Origin: a virus
Length of the DNA: 64,000 nucleotides
Virus record (IMG/VR): IMGVR_UViG_3300026382_000010
Location: 42,052-106,051 of that record
Strand: one strand, 5' to 3'
The stretch's first letter is position 1. Each line of letters starts with the position of its first letter. The position numbers and the translations under genes are program-made. Under the pieces are notes generated by a model, which made no database searches, was not told the origin of the DNA, and saw nothing but the letters and a program-made list of their open reading frames with translations. Below are positions 47,058 to 56,403 of the stretch, one piece after another.

Positions 47058-48913
47058 TGAAGTTTGGTCCTTGTGATCCTCAAGCTTTAAATAAAAAACA
47101 AAAGGTTTATAGAGCTTTCTTCTTAAAACCACAAGATTATAGAAATCTTGCATTTGATAGACCAGATTATTCTGAACCAGTATTTTCCTATTGCTACAAC
47201 ATTATTGATATCTGTCCTAATATAACCTATGAAATATCAGTCCTCGATTCAAACTACGTGCATTTTGACTCAAATTGGACGGTTGATACAAACACCAAAT
47301 GTCTCTACTACAATTTAACTGATTTAGGCTATTTCGAATCTTATACAATAACTGGATACATGATGCAGCGATATTTTGAATCTGAATTTCATACAACTAC
47401 TACATTTATTGACTCGAATGGTTATCTGAATATTTACAACAATAAAACTCCAGTTATCGATCAATGGTCGTTGCACTACGTTTTTCGCGACTATCAAAAA
47501 ATACATTTTATAGTGGAAAATTGGGGTTACGAATCGTTTTATACTATAATGGAAGCCGGTTCTTGGAGAGTATACTGGAATATTGGAATTAATGGGTTCT
47601 CAATCTATTTTGAAAAAGATAGAACTGAGTATTTACAGTTTATCATTGACTCCAATATTTCTATTGATGTTGGCCGTTTTGAATTTCTAATTGACAGCAC
47701 TAGTATAAATCTTGGCATTTACAAGTGGGATGAAGATGAAAAGGAATTTGATTCAGTAGCCTCCTATCGTTTCAAACGTTGTATTTTAGGAAATGAATCC
47801 GTTACGCAACTTTCATTTTCTCTTGCAACATTTGAACCAACTGACAAATATGTGAAAATAAGTCCTATAACGGTTGAAAATAGTCGTATTTACTGTCCAA
47901 CAAATTTTGATTCAAATGCAGAGTCTATTTCTTTGGACGTAACTATAAATATTCCGTTGCAATTAATCTACAATACAAAATCGTCTTCATTGATTTTTTC
48001 ATCTACTGACTCAGTCAGATTAAGACATGCCGAGCAAATTCTTATTGATAATGAAGTATTTACATTAGGGGATATGCTTATTGATTATTACTTTATACCT
48101 AAGGATTATAGTATTACAGTTCACTTTAAAGACGTAAAATATGCATTTATTGATAAGTTTTACCTAATAAATCATGATTTACCAGGCGTTGAATTTTATT
48201 TTGGAAAGTCGACCCCTGATTCAAATATTACTATGGATGAATTTATTATTAAAAACGTCTCAGATGAAACCAAATTATTGCTTGCAATAATAACTCCTCT
48301 CAAAGATAAATTTTACATGGATGAATTGACAAAAAGTAAATGTGGACGCTATAAGCTATCTCGTATTACAAATTTTGGACAGTATTTCTTACGTCATGAA
48401 ATTCTAGGATTAAGTAAACATGAACTTACCAATTTCGCATTTAAATTAATTACAGGAACTGACTACTTTAAAAATGCATTCATAAATCAGAATATGGATC
48501 TACAATATTTACTTCTTGAGGAAAATACACATGTTGGTTTACTACTTACGCCAGATAATGTAGAGTTTTGGAATACTACATTATTTGGTAAAGGAATTCT
48601 TTGGGAAATCGTAACGAAACAGTTATTTGAATATTACATTACTTTTCCTATTACGATATATGGTGTTGAAGTTTTATATAGATACAATAGAGAGTATAAG
48701 GTTGTTGCACGTTCATTTTACAGTAAACCTCAATTAATTCCTCCGGAAACCTACTTTACACTTAATTACTTTTTAAAATTTGGACATTATTATTATGACA
48801 GTTTAACTACAACTGAATTTAAACCTGAGTTAGACTGCAATGGATATCTAGATTTACACTATGAAGATGCAGGAGAGCTTTTAATAATTCGCGATGATAT
48901 TGAATTGAAATAA
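47057..48913 (+). CDS. Beta-rich fibre/appendage protein, 618 residues
   Basis: Mostly strands and turns, with six DSN tripeptides, the highest count of any gene here outside the collar fibre at 53907. Two are separated by only four residues (LDSNYVHFDSNWT). Three of the six are followed by x-S/T (DSNWT, DSNIS, DSNIT). No family is recognised. It is translationally coupled to both neighbours and is probably part of one multi-protein fibre together with 45843 and 48914. Confidence 0.72.
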   Translation: MKFGPCDPQALNKKQKVYRAFFLKPQDYRNLAFDRPDYSEPVFSYCYNIIDICPNITYEISVLDSNYVHFDSNWTVDTNTKCLYYNLTDLGYFESYTITGYMMQRYFESEFHTTTTFIDSNGYLNIYNNKTPVIDQWSLHYVFRDYQKIHFIVENWGYESFYTIMEAGSWRVYWNIGINGFSIYFEKDRTEYLQFIIDSNISIDVGRFEFLIDSTSINLGIYKWDEDEKEFDSVASYRFKRCILGNESVTQLSFSLATFEPTDKYVKISPITVENSRIYCPTNFDSNAESISLDVTINIPLQLIYNTKSSSLIFSSTDSVRLRHAEQILIDNEVFTLGDMLIDYYFIPKDYSITVHFKDVKYAFIDKFYLINHDLPGVEFYFGKSTPDSNITMDEFIIKNVSDETKLLLAIITPLKDKFYMDELTKSKCGRYKLSRITNFGQYFLRHEILGLSKHELTNFAFKLITGTDYFKNAFINQNMDLQYLLLEENTHVGLLLTPDNVEFWNTTLFGKGILWEIVTKQLFEYYITFPITIYGVEVLYRYNREYKVVARSFYSKPQLIPPETYFTLNYFLKFGHYYYDSLTTTEFKPELDCNGYLDLHYEDAGELLIIRDDIELK

Positions 48914-51412
48914 GTGGAAAGGGTAGTTGTTTTAGAAATGTATTTTAAAGAAAGCGAAATTCCCGCATATCAAAAATTTATCACCGGATATAATTACGGC
49001 GAATACTTTACAGATTATCTACCAGATTTGATTGATGTTGCAATTTATTGTGCAGGTAGTCTTTGGAAACATTGGGAAACTCCAGAATATGATGCAAAAG
49101 TAGAACCTAGTTATTATACAACAGTCCCATATCGTATTGAGTATCCTTGGAATCCATGCCATGAAGATTGGTATAATCCAAAAATGTCCTGGGAAGAAGC
49201 AATTATCACAGTCTTTCCAAAAACTGACGACTATATATTCAATCAATGCTACTATCATCCCATAAAATACGAATCAGTATACCGTGAAAGGTTATTTTGG
49301 GACGTACCTTACAACTACAATACTGAAGAAAGTAAAAAATGGGATAAATATGTAAATATTGAATACGAAACCTTATCTAGTTTTACCTATAACTTTCTAG
49401 TGCCAGATACGCTCAATGTAGATGCAACTTTTGCAAATAATATTGGAAAATGCTGTTTTAAGTATATTTCGGATCCAAGTAACTGGACTCCTATCTACGA
49501 CTCAAATACTAAAACTGACTCAAATGGAAATTATATCGTTACATCAAATTCCAAGATTGTCGACTATAATTACAATACCCAGGTTCAGGTTCCAGTTTTT
49601 AAAATTGATGTTAGTAAACGACAAAAGCTAGATGAATTTTCAATTACCTTTACTTTCCATGATATTCAAAGCAAAAACAATGAATTTAAAATTGACAGAA
49701 GAGGTATTTCTTATCGTATCTGGGCAGATACTAGTCCATTTAGTGCAGTAATTCCATTTGAAACTGAAAAGAAATATACAGTTCAATTTGAATACCATTA
49801 TGACAGTAATTATACTAAGCAGCTATATCTTTATTTACGCGATTCAAATAACAATGCTCTTGCATATTCTCTAATTGAAAATCCCAAAAGCGTAACTACA
49901 TTATCAATTTCTTTTGAAACCGATGATAAACTCAATTATCCACATTTTTTAAAAGATGACGCCTTATTATTTGAAATAATTGATTGCAGTTTAGAGCCTG
50001 AAGTTCATGTGCATCCTAGGATTGAACGCTACGTTCGTCCTATGCGAATGGCTGAATTTATGAAATTTGAATTTGAGTTTCTTAACGATGGAAAATACAA
50101 CCCAAGTCATCTTAGAATTCTTTTTGTGAAATTCTGGAACCAAGGGTTTATAACCTATAGAATTTTCTTAGATGGTTTGGATAACTTTCTCGATTTAGAA
50201 TTTGAGGAAGAAAATGACGAATTTGTTGAAAAGTTTGTCTTAAATATGCTTCCTAACATTAAAGGAGTGGTTTTCGATAGCAATTTCATTAACAAAATGA
50301 AATTTGAATGGCGTATCTTTACAGATATCTACGTTTGGGCATATAATTTACCAGTTACAGGTTCAAAGGATAAATATGGTTATCATATTCCAGTAACCAC
50401 AAATATTAAAAACTGGGTATTAATTGGTTACGATATAGGAGCTGATCGTTATAATATAACTGACTATTTTGAAGTAAATGTAGGAGATCGTTGCGTTCCT
50501 TGGAAGGAAATTAATTTTAGATTGCCATGTCCTGGTTATAAGACACGTGATGGACGTTGGCATGATATACCTTGTAATTGCGGTGGAGATATATTTTATA
50601 GTTGCTACTCAGTATATACTCGTAAACTATTTACATTCATTCGTCCCATTGGTTATAGCCCTCATCTTAACAAAAACGTCATGCGCTTTTTAAAAGTGCT
50701 TGCGCAAAGTTTTAACATCAATGTTAAAATACGCCCTAGATACATTAGGTTACTTAAACAAGCTAGCCCTCCAATTCTTGAGGTAACTAAAAAAGTATAT
50801 CTGCAACCTAAATACCATACTAAATTTCGAGAAACCTTTGACATTGTATTTGCAAATAGATTTGATAAAGCATGGCAATCTGTAAGACGTATTGATTTTA
50901 TCTACGAGTTTTTATTTGGACATAACACAGTAGGCTTTTACAACAAGTATACAGATACATATTATCATTTCAGAGATAGAATTTTGTATACAAAGGACTT
51001 TGAAAATCCGATTAATCATACAAAGGTTTATAGACGTTACATACAATACTTACCATTGTATATTATCGATGATTTCTCAGTAAGCGAATTCAAAATGTAC
51101 TCCACGTTAATTCACTTTACTTTCGAAAACATTGAGTATCACTCTAATGCAAATCTTATACTTGAAGACGTTGTAAAATTACTTGAAGAATATAACTCTA
51201 AGTGGAAATCCAAAGAATATCCTCCAAAGTATCCCTATAAATGTCCCGGTATTTCCTATCATGTCCCACCATCAATAAATCGAGAACTTGCATTTAAATG
51301 GCCAAATGTACCATTTTCTCCTCAAATGTATGATAACTACTACTTTATTCCAGAAAATGAAAATTACTTTGCAAACATAATAACTCCATACCCTTCGGAG
51401 TATTCTGAATGA
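48914..51412 (+). CDS. Fibre/appendage protein, 832 residues
   Basis: The start is given as GTG 48914, immediately after the previous stop. An in-frame ATG at 48938 may be the true start, since GGAAAGGG lies before it, though 14 bases away. The protein has a mixed N-terminus, a beta-rich middle with five DSN sites (YDSNTKTDSNGN among them) and, near residues 539-560, a Cys/Gly-rich patch CPGYK...CNCGG. The Arg/Tyr-rich C-terminal part resembles the style of the 967-residue protein. The next gene starts within its stop (ATGA). Confidence 0.7.
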   Translation: MERVVVLEMYFKESEIPAYQKFITGYNYGEYFTDYLPDLIDVAIYCAGSLWKHWETPEYDAKVEPSYYTTVPYRIEYPWNPCHEDWYNPKMSWEEAIITVFPKTDDYIFNQCYYHPIKYESVYRERLFWDVPYNYNTEESKKWDKYVNIEYETLSSFTYNFLVPDTLNVDATFANNIGKCCFKYISDPSNWTPIYDSNTKTDSNGNYIVTSNSKIVDYNYNTQVQVPVFKIDVSKRQKLDEFSITFTFHDIQSKNNEFKIDRRGISYRIWADTSPFSAVIPFETEKKYTVQFEYHYDSNYTKQLYLYLRDSNNNALAYSLIENPKSVTTLSISFETDDKLNYPHFLKDDALLFEIIDCSLEPEVHVHPRIERYVRPMRMAEFMKFEFEFLNDGKYNPSHLRILFVKFWNQGFITYRIFLDGLDNFLDLEFEEENDEFVEKFVLNMLPNIKGVVFDSNFINKMKFEWRIFTDIYVWAYNLPVTGSKDKYGYHIPVTTNIKNWVLIGYDIGADRYNITDYFEVNVGDRCVPWKEINFRLPCPGYKTRDGRWHDIPCNCGGDIFYSCYSVYTRKLFTFIRPIGYSPHLNKNVMRFLKVLAQSFNINVKIRPRYIRLLKQASPPILEVTKKVYLQPKYHTKFRETFDIVFANRFDKAWQSVRRIDFIYEFLFGHNTVGFYNKYTDTYYHFRDRILYTKDFENPINHTKVYRRYIQYLPLYIIDDFSVSEFKMYSTLIHFTFENIEYHSNANLILEDVVKLLEEYNSKWKSKEYPPKYPYKCPGISYHVPPSINRELAFKWPNVPFSPQMYDNYYFIPENENYFANIITPYPSEYSE

Positions 51413-51792
51413 TAACAATTATTAACTATGCCAAACAAAAGAGACATCTAGAGGAAACGATTTTGGCAGCTGTTCAACTTGCACCGCTTGATTATGGCGT
51501 GAATATAAAACTTGATCCATGTGGATCTCCTCAATCATTTAACGTAACTGTTAAAGGTGAACCTGTATTATCCGTTGATTGTATGAAAGATTTTTACGGT
51601 CAAATCTATGGATACAAATTTGATGGAATGTACAATGGGGTTCAATATTTAAAAAGAGATATTGATTCTTATGCAATACAAGATGAAGCAACTCATGTAA
51701 TGGAAACACTATATACTCAAGACTATATAGAAAAAATAAAAGCGGAGGTTTTAGGCGATGAAGAAGATACACAAGATAGTACCAGTTACTAA
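51409..51792 (+). CDS. Unknown 127-residue protein
   Basis: Coupled by ATGA to the preceding gene. The central part is beta-like (LDYGVNIKLDPCGSPQSFNVTVKGEPVLSVD) and the rest helical with acidic residues at the end. No family recognised. Its last 35 bases overlap the next gene in another frame. The small size and position suggest an assembly factor or small connector. Confidence 0.68.
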   Translation: MITIINYAKQKRHLEETILAAVQLAPLDYGVNIKLDPCGSPQSFNVTVKGEPVLSVDCMKDFYGQIYGYKFDGMYNGVQYLKRDIDSYAIQDEATHVMETLYTQDYIEKIKAEVLGDEEDTQDSTSY

Positions 51793-52072
51793 TGCTAGAG
51801 TATCCTGGACTGATCCTGAAACACATGAAACCTACATTATTCCAAGTCAAGGAGTATACCTTGACGAACTTCCCGAACATGTGGTAAAATTCCTTCAAAA
51901 ATTAAAACTTGTAAAAATTGTTGAAGTTGAGGAAGAAGAAGCTAAAAATAAATTGAAAGAAGAACTTCAAAAATTAAATCCGTTTGCTTCTGAGAAAAAA
52001 GAAAAAGCAGTTAAACAAGATGCGCCAAATCATTTGACAATCGTAGCTGAAAAGAAAAATCCTGAAGCATAA
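51758..52072 (+). CDS. Unknown 104-residue protein with charged helical tail
   Basis: A GCGGAGG site within the end of the previous gene sets the start. The N-terminal 45 residues form a small beta-like unit (IVPVTNARVSWTDPETHETYIIPSQGVYLDELPEHVVKFL), and the remainder is a highly charged Glu/Lys helix. The plan recalls small phage structural or adaptor proteins with a DELP-x-H motif, but no family is certain. Confidence 0.68.
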   Translation: MKKIHKIVPVTNARVSWTDPETHETYIIPSQGVYLDELPEHVVKFLQKLKLVKIVEVEEEEAKNKLKEELQKLNPFASEKKEKAVKQDAPNHLTIVAEKKNPEA

Positions 52073-52092
52073 AAAAGTAGAGGCAAAAAGTT

Positions 52093-52716
52093 ATGAGTAC
52101 TGCAACTCTCGAAAAAATCAAATTACCAATTGCCTCGGATACAGAAAAACTCGAAATCAAAAATGTTCATACTGACATTTATCTACCTTTATTTATTACG
52201 GAATTTGCCGATGAAAAACATTATACCAAATTTATAAAGAATGTAGAACGCGTTGTTCGTGCATCACTTGAATACAAAATGTGGCTTAAATTTTTACGTG
52301 AAAATTTGGGTATGACAAAGTGTGTATTTACTGGAGAAACTCTTGAAGAAACTGATGATATCGAAATCCATCATCATCCCTTTACATTATATGACATTTG
52401 CAAAATTGTTGTAGATACTTATTTAAAACAAGGTAAACCATTTTGTACATTTACAATCGCTATGGAAGTTATTCAATTGCATTTTCAGTTAAATGTAGGT
52501 TTTGTACCGATTGCGGGCACTTTGCATAAAAAATTCCATAATGGTTATTTGGAAATTCCTCGCGAGTACATTTACGGAAATCCAAAATATCTAATTGACA
52601 ATTATTACGTAACAGAATCGCTTATTGAAAAATATGAAAAGTATATGTCTGTTACTTTAGATGCAGATATCTATCAAAAATCCTGGAATCTAAAGGATAG
52701 CGAAGATGGTTTATAA
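52093..52716 (+). CDS. HNH/His-Me finger-like protein in the fibre cluster
   Basis: 207 residues. The core reads TKCVFTGETLEETDDIEIHHHPFTLYDIC (residues 75-103) and then VGFVPIAGTLHKKFHNGYLEIP (135-156). The paired His after a strand (93-95) and the later H-x3-H-N (His145, His149, Asn150) are laid out as in HNH-type nucleases, though only one Cys of a possible zinc pair is present. A homing or packaging nuclease is possible. So is a protein that keeps the fold without cutting. It is well packed between neighbours, so it is not a recent insertion by appearance. Confidence 0.6.
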   Translation: MSTATLEKIKLPIASDTEKLEIKNVHTDIYLPLFITEFADEKHYTKFIKNVERVVRASLEYKMWLKFLRENLGMTKCVFTGETLEETDDIEIHHHPFTLYDICKIVVDTYLKQGKPFCTFTIAMEVIQLHFQLNVGFVPIAGTLHKKFHNGYLEIPREYIYGNPKYLIDNYYVTESLIEKYEKYMSVTLDADIYQKSWNLKDSEDGL

Positions 52717-53902
52717 TAGATTTTACGTCAAAAGTAGACTCTATGAAACTCCAAACTATAAATTCTACGATCTACGAAATCTATTTTTGACAAGTCATGT
52801 ATATTATGCACTTAAAGAAACTAGTACCGCCAGTTTACTCGAGAAAAACTACTCTCTGGATATAATAGCATCACTTTTTTATTCAAGTACTGATGTAGAC
52901 TATATTATCGCAACAATCTCAGGTTTCTCACGTTTTTATCTTGATGCACTCAATGAAAAAGAAATCTATTTACCTGATGAAACTCTAATTTCAGAAATTA
53001 CCATTTTATACGATCAATTTTTCGACGACGTATATTATACTCAATTAACATTTGATCCACAGGATACCTGGTTTACTAAACAAACTAGCTCAAGGAGTTC
53101 ACTTTTTACTAAACTCCTAAATAAAGAGCTTATACTATATGATTTGAATTACGAAGAAGTTGCAGGATTAATTTCGAACGATCCTGTGCAAATTTTCAAC
53201 GTATACTTTAAGCAAAATAATATTCCAGCATATGCTCAATGGAATGCTGATCGTTCAAAAATTGAAATTATTTCAACGGTTCCTTTAACATCATCAATTT
53301 TACTGCAACTGCTATTGAATGCAATTAAAAAATACAATGTGACAAAGTATCCGCTAGAGAATATAGTAATCCGTACTCAAACTCAACTTATGAGTCAGCT
53401 ATATACTATCATCACGGATTACTCCTATAAAAGCGAAACCAATTATCTGCTTGAGGATATTCCAGAAAATAAATACGATATCTTAATAAACTACCTTTTA
53501 CAAAAGTATCCAGATTTAAAATTGGCGCAATATGAATTTGTTGGTGATTGTTTGCATTTACGCTTTCTAAAAACAAGCGAAAGTTTACCTGCATTTCTAC
53601 TTGAATTATACATGATAATTCGTCAGAAATATAAGCGGATTCGAGTTTACGTAATCCCAGCGTTAAATAAAGAGTTTTACATTGGAGCTCACTCCGATGT
53701 ACTACAATTTTCACTGTTATGGAATGAAGATGATGTACTAAATGAAATTCTAAATTACCTAAGGGCTAAATATGGTAACTTTACACTTGAGGAAACTGAT
53801 ACTACAATTTACCTTACCAATGTTGAAAATCCAGAAAATATGCCACTGTTATTATTAATTCTAAGCAAAATCTTTCAAAAACCAGTAATTAAAAAGGACT
53901 AA
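52706..53902 (+). CDS. Unknown protein with three alpha-beta repeats
   Basis: 398 residues. Three repeats of about 60 residues can be aligned by eye at about 160-223, 254-317 and 339-395: helix ending in Y/L-x-x-K/Q, a strand pair, a Pro and a Leu-rich helix (SSILLQLLLNAIKKY; PAFLLELYMIIRQKY; PLLLLILSKIFQK), mostly followed by another strand. The pattern suits ferredoxin-like or similar alpha/beta units. The start overlaps the HNH-like gene by 11 bases. It immediately precedes the collar-type fibre gene and may be its adaptor or chaperone. Confidence 0.7.
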   Translation: MVYNRFYVKSRLYETPNYKFYDLRNLFLTSHVYYALKETSTASLLEKNYSLDIIASLFYSSTDVDYIIATISGFSRFYLDALNEKEIYLPDETLISEITILYDQFFDDVYYTQLTFDPQDTWFTKQTSSRSSLFTKLLNKELILYDLNYEEVAGLISNDPVQIFNVYFKQNNIPAYAQWNADRSKIEIISTVPLTSSILLQLLLNAIKKYNVTKYPLENIVIRTQTQLMSQLYTIITDYSYKSETNYLLEDIPENKYDILINYLLQKYPDLKLAQYEFVGDCLHLRFLKTSESLPAFLLELYMIIRQKYKRIRVYVIPALNKEFYIGAHSDVLQFSLLWNEDDVLNEILNYLRAKYGNFTLEETDTTIYLTNVENPENMPLLLLILSKIFQKPVIKKD

Positions 53903-53906
53903 ATAA

Positions 53907-55826
53907 ATGGCAAATTTTGGAACTCTAATCCTAACCAATAAAGGGCGCGAGCTGATTGCAAAATCTATAGTTGAAGGATTTGATTTGCAATACTTGTATG
54001 GTAAAGTTGGTGATGGTATTTGGCCTGATAACATTGTACCTGAATTGCTTGAGGATTTAATTTCTCCAAAGGGTATTGCTAAATTTTTAACCTATCCTTA
54101 CATTGAAGACAATGTTATACACTGCGAATTAGTATTTGATAATACAAATGTAACTGAGGGGTTTTATTTACGTGAATTTGGTATTTTTGTAAGAGATGAA
54201 AATGGCGAAGAAGTTTTGTTTGCAGTTGCTTATGACGATGAGCCTACATACATTCCGCCTTCCTCTAGTATGTATTTTGAGGAACGCTTTGAGCTTAAAA
54301 TCCTCATAAGTAATACTTCAGATGTTAAAATCAAAGTTGCTCCTAGCAATAACTTTGTAGTTGCCGACGATTTTAATCGTTTGGTTAATATTTGTAATAA
54401 ATACGGAATTCAATGGAATGAAGGTTCATATATTCCGAAAATACAAAATTGTATTCTCTATTTGCCTATTGCTGACGAGTATGAATTAGGTACGCCCCTG
54501 GAGTACGATCCTTTAACAGGATATTACCAAAAGGCTCTAAATTACGAGAATGTAAACTGGTATTACGTCGATAAAGATATTGTACAATTAACTGGTCCAT
54601 TTCAAACTTTCGATACAAACTTATTAAACCTTCCCGCCAATACATTTTTATATCTCGATTCAAATGGATCGTATACTCCAAATGAAGTTGGAAAATATCC
54701 AATTGCATATTACTTACGCGACGGGATTATTTATACCTTCGGTCCTATTGCAAAACTTTCTTATTTCCTAGCAGATAAATATGCTAAAACTTATAGCGAC
54801 AAAGTTGAGCAAGATTTATTAACTAATTTAGCAAATGTAAAAAGCGAATTACAAACATCAATCGACAACCTAAATACAAAACTGGATACTGTTGATTTAA
54901 ATCATACAAATACGGAAAATGTAATCTTTTCAAAAATTGAGGATTTGCAATATCAAATTATCGATATTAAGAATATTTTTGGAAGCTATGAGATTACAGT
55001 TGATAGTAATAATGCTGAGACATTTGATATAAACGAAGTTCTCTCAAAACCTTATAGCACAATTACAATCTATTTTGCAACAGATATAGCTTTTGAAAAC
55101 CAAACAATTGTAGTTTCAAAGAAAAATATATCACTTATCGGGCAATTAAAGAGCGATGGAACTATTCCTAACATTTCATTTTTAAACACTACAATTTCAT
55201 GTACTGAAGGTAGCCTCACGCTTAAAAATATGAATCTGGATATCAAAAATTTAGCATCGCTTGATGTATTTGCATTTATTAATGCAGCGTATGCAAAAAT
55301 TTATCTTGAAAACTTAAATATTCAATGTGGATATGAATATCTGGTAAATCTAAATGAAGACTCTCAAGTATACTTTAAGTATGTAAACTTACCAGTTGAA
55401 ATTCCAGTTAAACTATGTAACATAGATACCTTTGCAAAAGTATATTTGGAAAACTATGAACCGTATACCTTTGTAGAAATTGATAGTAACGCAAACGAAC
55501 CTAAACTAGATTCAAATGGCGATGTTATTGTCAATACATATTTCCTTTTAGATTTATGTAGCGGCGTTACATATAGTGATTTAGGTGTTCCAACAAATAT
55601 TCTGTATAAGGAAGTATATGTAGGAACACCTGAGGAAACAGTTTACGATTCTAATGCAACTACAGATTCAAACTCTACAACTACTGATTCCAATTCAAGT
55701 ACTACGGACTCAAATTCTACAACCACTGACTCGAACTCTAGTACAACCAATTCCAATATCGTAACTACGGATTCAAATTCTAGTACTATAGATTCAAATA
55801 GTACTACTACAGATTCTAACGCATAG
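53907..55826 (+). CDS. Tail collar-type fibre with DSN heptad-repeat tail
   Basis: 639 residues. Residues 1-150 match the collar fibre N-terminal domain: LTNKGRELIAKSIVEG, LQYLYGKVGDGIW, then ELVFDNTNVTEGFYLREFGIFVRDENGEEVLFAVAYDDEPTYIPPSSSMYFEERFELKILIS in order. A short coiled coil lies near 300-355 (trimer-like), and a right-handed beta-helix-like section follows (about 370-530, with LKNMNLDI, IYLENLNIQC, VYLENYEP). The last 59 residues are an array of D-S-N-S-S/T-T-T heptads. There are 12 DSN in all. It is probably a trimeric fibre whose exposed end is the repeat tail. Confidence 0.85.
   Translation: MANFGTLILTNKGRELIAKSIVEGFDLQYLYGKVGDGIWPDNIVPELLEDLISPKGIAKFLTYPYIEDNVIHCELVFDNTNVTEGFYLREFGIFVRDENGEEVLFAVAYDDEPTYIPPSSSMYFEERFELKILISNTSDVKIKVAPSNNFVVADDFNRLVNICNKYGIQWNEGSYIPKIQNCILYLPIADEYELGTPLEYDPLTGYYQKALNYENVNWYYVDKDIVQLTGPFQTFDTNLLNLPANTFLYLDSNGSYTPNEVGKYPIAYYLRDGIIYTFGPIAKLSYFLADKYAKTYSDKVEQDLLTNLANVKSELQTSIDNLNTKLDTVDLNHTNTENVIFSKIEDLQYQIIDIKNIFGSYEITVDSNNAETFDINEVLSKPYSTITIYFATDIAFENQTIVVSKKNISLIGQLKSDGTIPNISFLNTTISCTEGSLTLKNMNLDIKNLASLDVFAFINAAYAKIYLENLNIQCGYEYLVNLNEDSQVYFKYVNLPVEIPVKLCNIDTFAKVYLENYEPYTFVEIDSNANEPKLDSNGDVIVNTYFLLDLCSGVTYSDLGVPTNILYKEVYVGTPEETVYDSNATTDSNSTTTDSNSSTTDSNSTTTDSNSSTTNSNIVTTDSNSSTIDSNSTTTDSNA
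55647..55823 (+). repeat. 21-nt tandem array encoding D-S-N-S-S/T-T-T heptads
   Basis: One six-residue unit, seven seven-residue units and a final four-residue piece fill the last 59 codons of the fibre gene. Only one unit departs from DSN (NSNIVTT). The codings vary between units (gat/gac, tct/tcc/tca/tcg, aat/aac), so the array is old or is held by selection on the protein. All full units but the NSN one carry D-x-N-x-S/T. Confidence 0.88.
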
Positions 55827-55842
55827 TGCGAGGTAACTTAAT

Positions 55843-56403
55843 ATGCTTGAAGAAAATTATGTTTATGTAGGGGCATCGATTGGAATTTCTTTTGTTTCAA
55901 AACTGATTCGTTTATATCAATGGGGTTATCCATATACTCATATCTTTGTGATTGATGATAGAGAACTTGAAAGTTTCGATGATTTATTTGATGGTTCAAA
56001 AATTGTGGTTTATGAAGCATTTCCAAAGAAAAATCCAAAACCTGGCTTTAACAACGTATATCGCGATAAATTTAGCGCAATGCATTCAAAAAATACAAAG
56101 TATTCTGTCTTCAAACTAAATGTAAAAAACTACCATTATAAAAAAGCAATTTTTAAGGAACTTGATAGACATTTAGGTAAAAAATACGACTGGTTAGGAA
56201 TTTTAGGATTTATTACACGTAATAAAAATCTTGAAGATCCCGATAAATTATTTTGCTCGGAATATGCATTTATGTGTATAAATCCATATTTTAAACAAGC
56301 GCATAATAAACCATTATTGCGAGATACTAAACCGGCTGAAGTATCGCCAAGACTCTTTCTAAAAATACCTTTTTTAGAATATGTGGGTGATGGAAAATGT
56401 TAG
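55843..56403 (+). CDS. Permuted NlpC/P60-like papain-fold hydrolase
   Basis: 186 residues. The catalytic order is that of the permuted papain-like (YiiX/lipid- or peptide-cleaving) group: the His comes first in YTHIFVIDD (His33), Glu58 lies in VVYEAF, and the Cys is late, in KLFCSEYAF (Cys138) after LGKKYDWLGILGF. These folds cut peptide or acyl bonds, in phages often in the cell wall. It sits between the collar fibre and unknown tail genes, so a virion-borne cell wall enzyme is a reasonable inference. No signal peptide or wall-binding domain is visible. Confidence 0.72.
   Translation: MLEENYVYVGASIGISFVSKLIRLYQWGYPYTHIFVIDDRELESFDDLFDGSKIVVYEAFPKKNPKPGFNNVYRDKFSAMHSKNTKYSVFKLNVKNYHYKKAIFKELDRHLGKKYDWLGILGFITRNKNLEDPDKLFCSEYAFMCINPYFKQAHNKPLLRDTKPAEVSPRLFLKIPFLEYVGDGKC

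Noticed and set aside
51551-51898. 115-codon open frame on the minus strand
   Set aside because: It covers the ends of two well-spaced + strand genes and has no start signal. Low GC and the codon bias of the + genes explain it.
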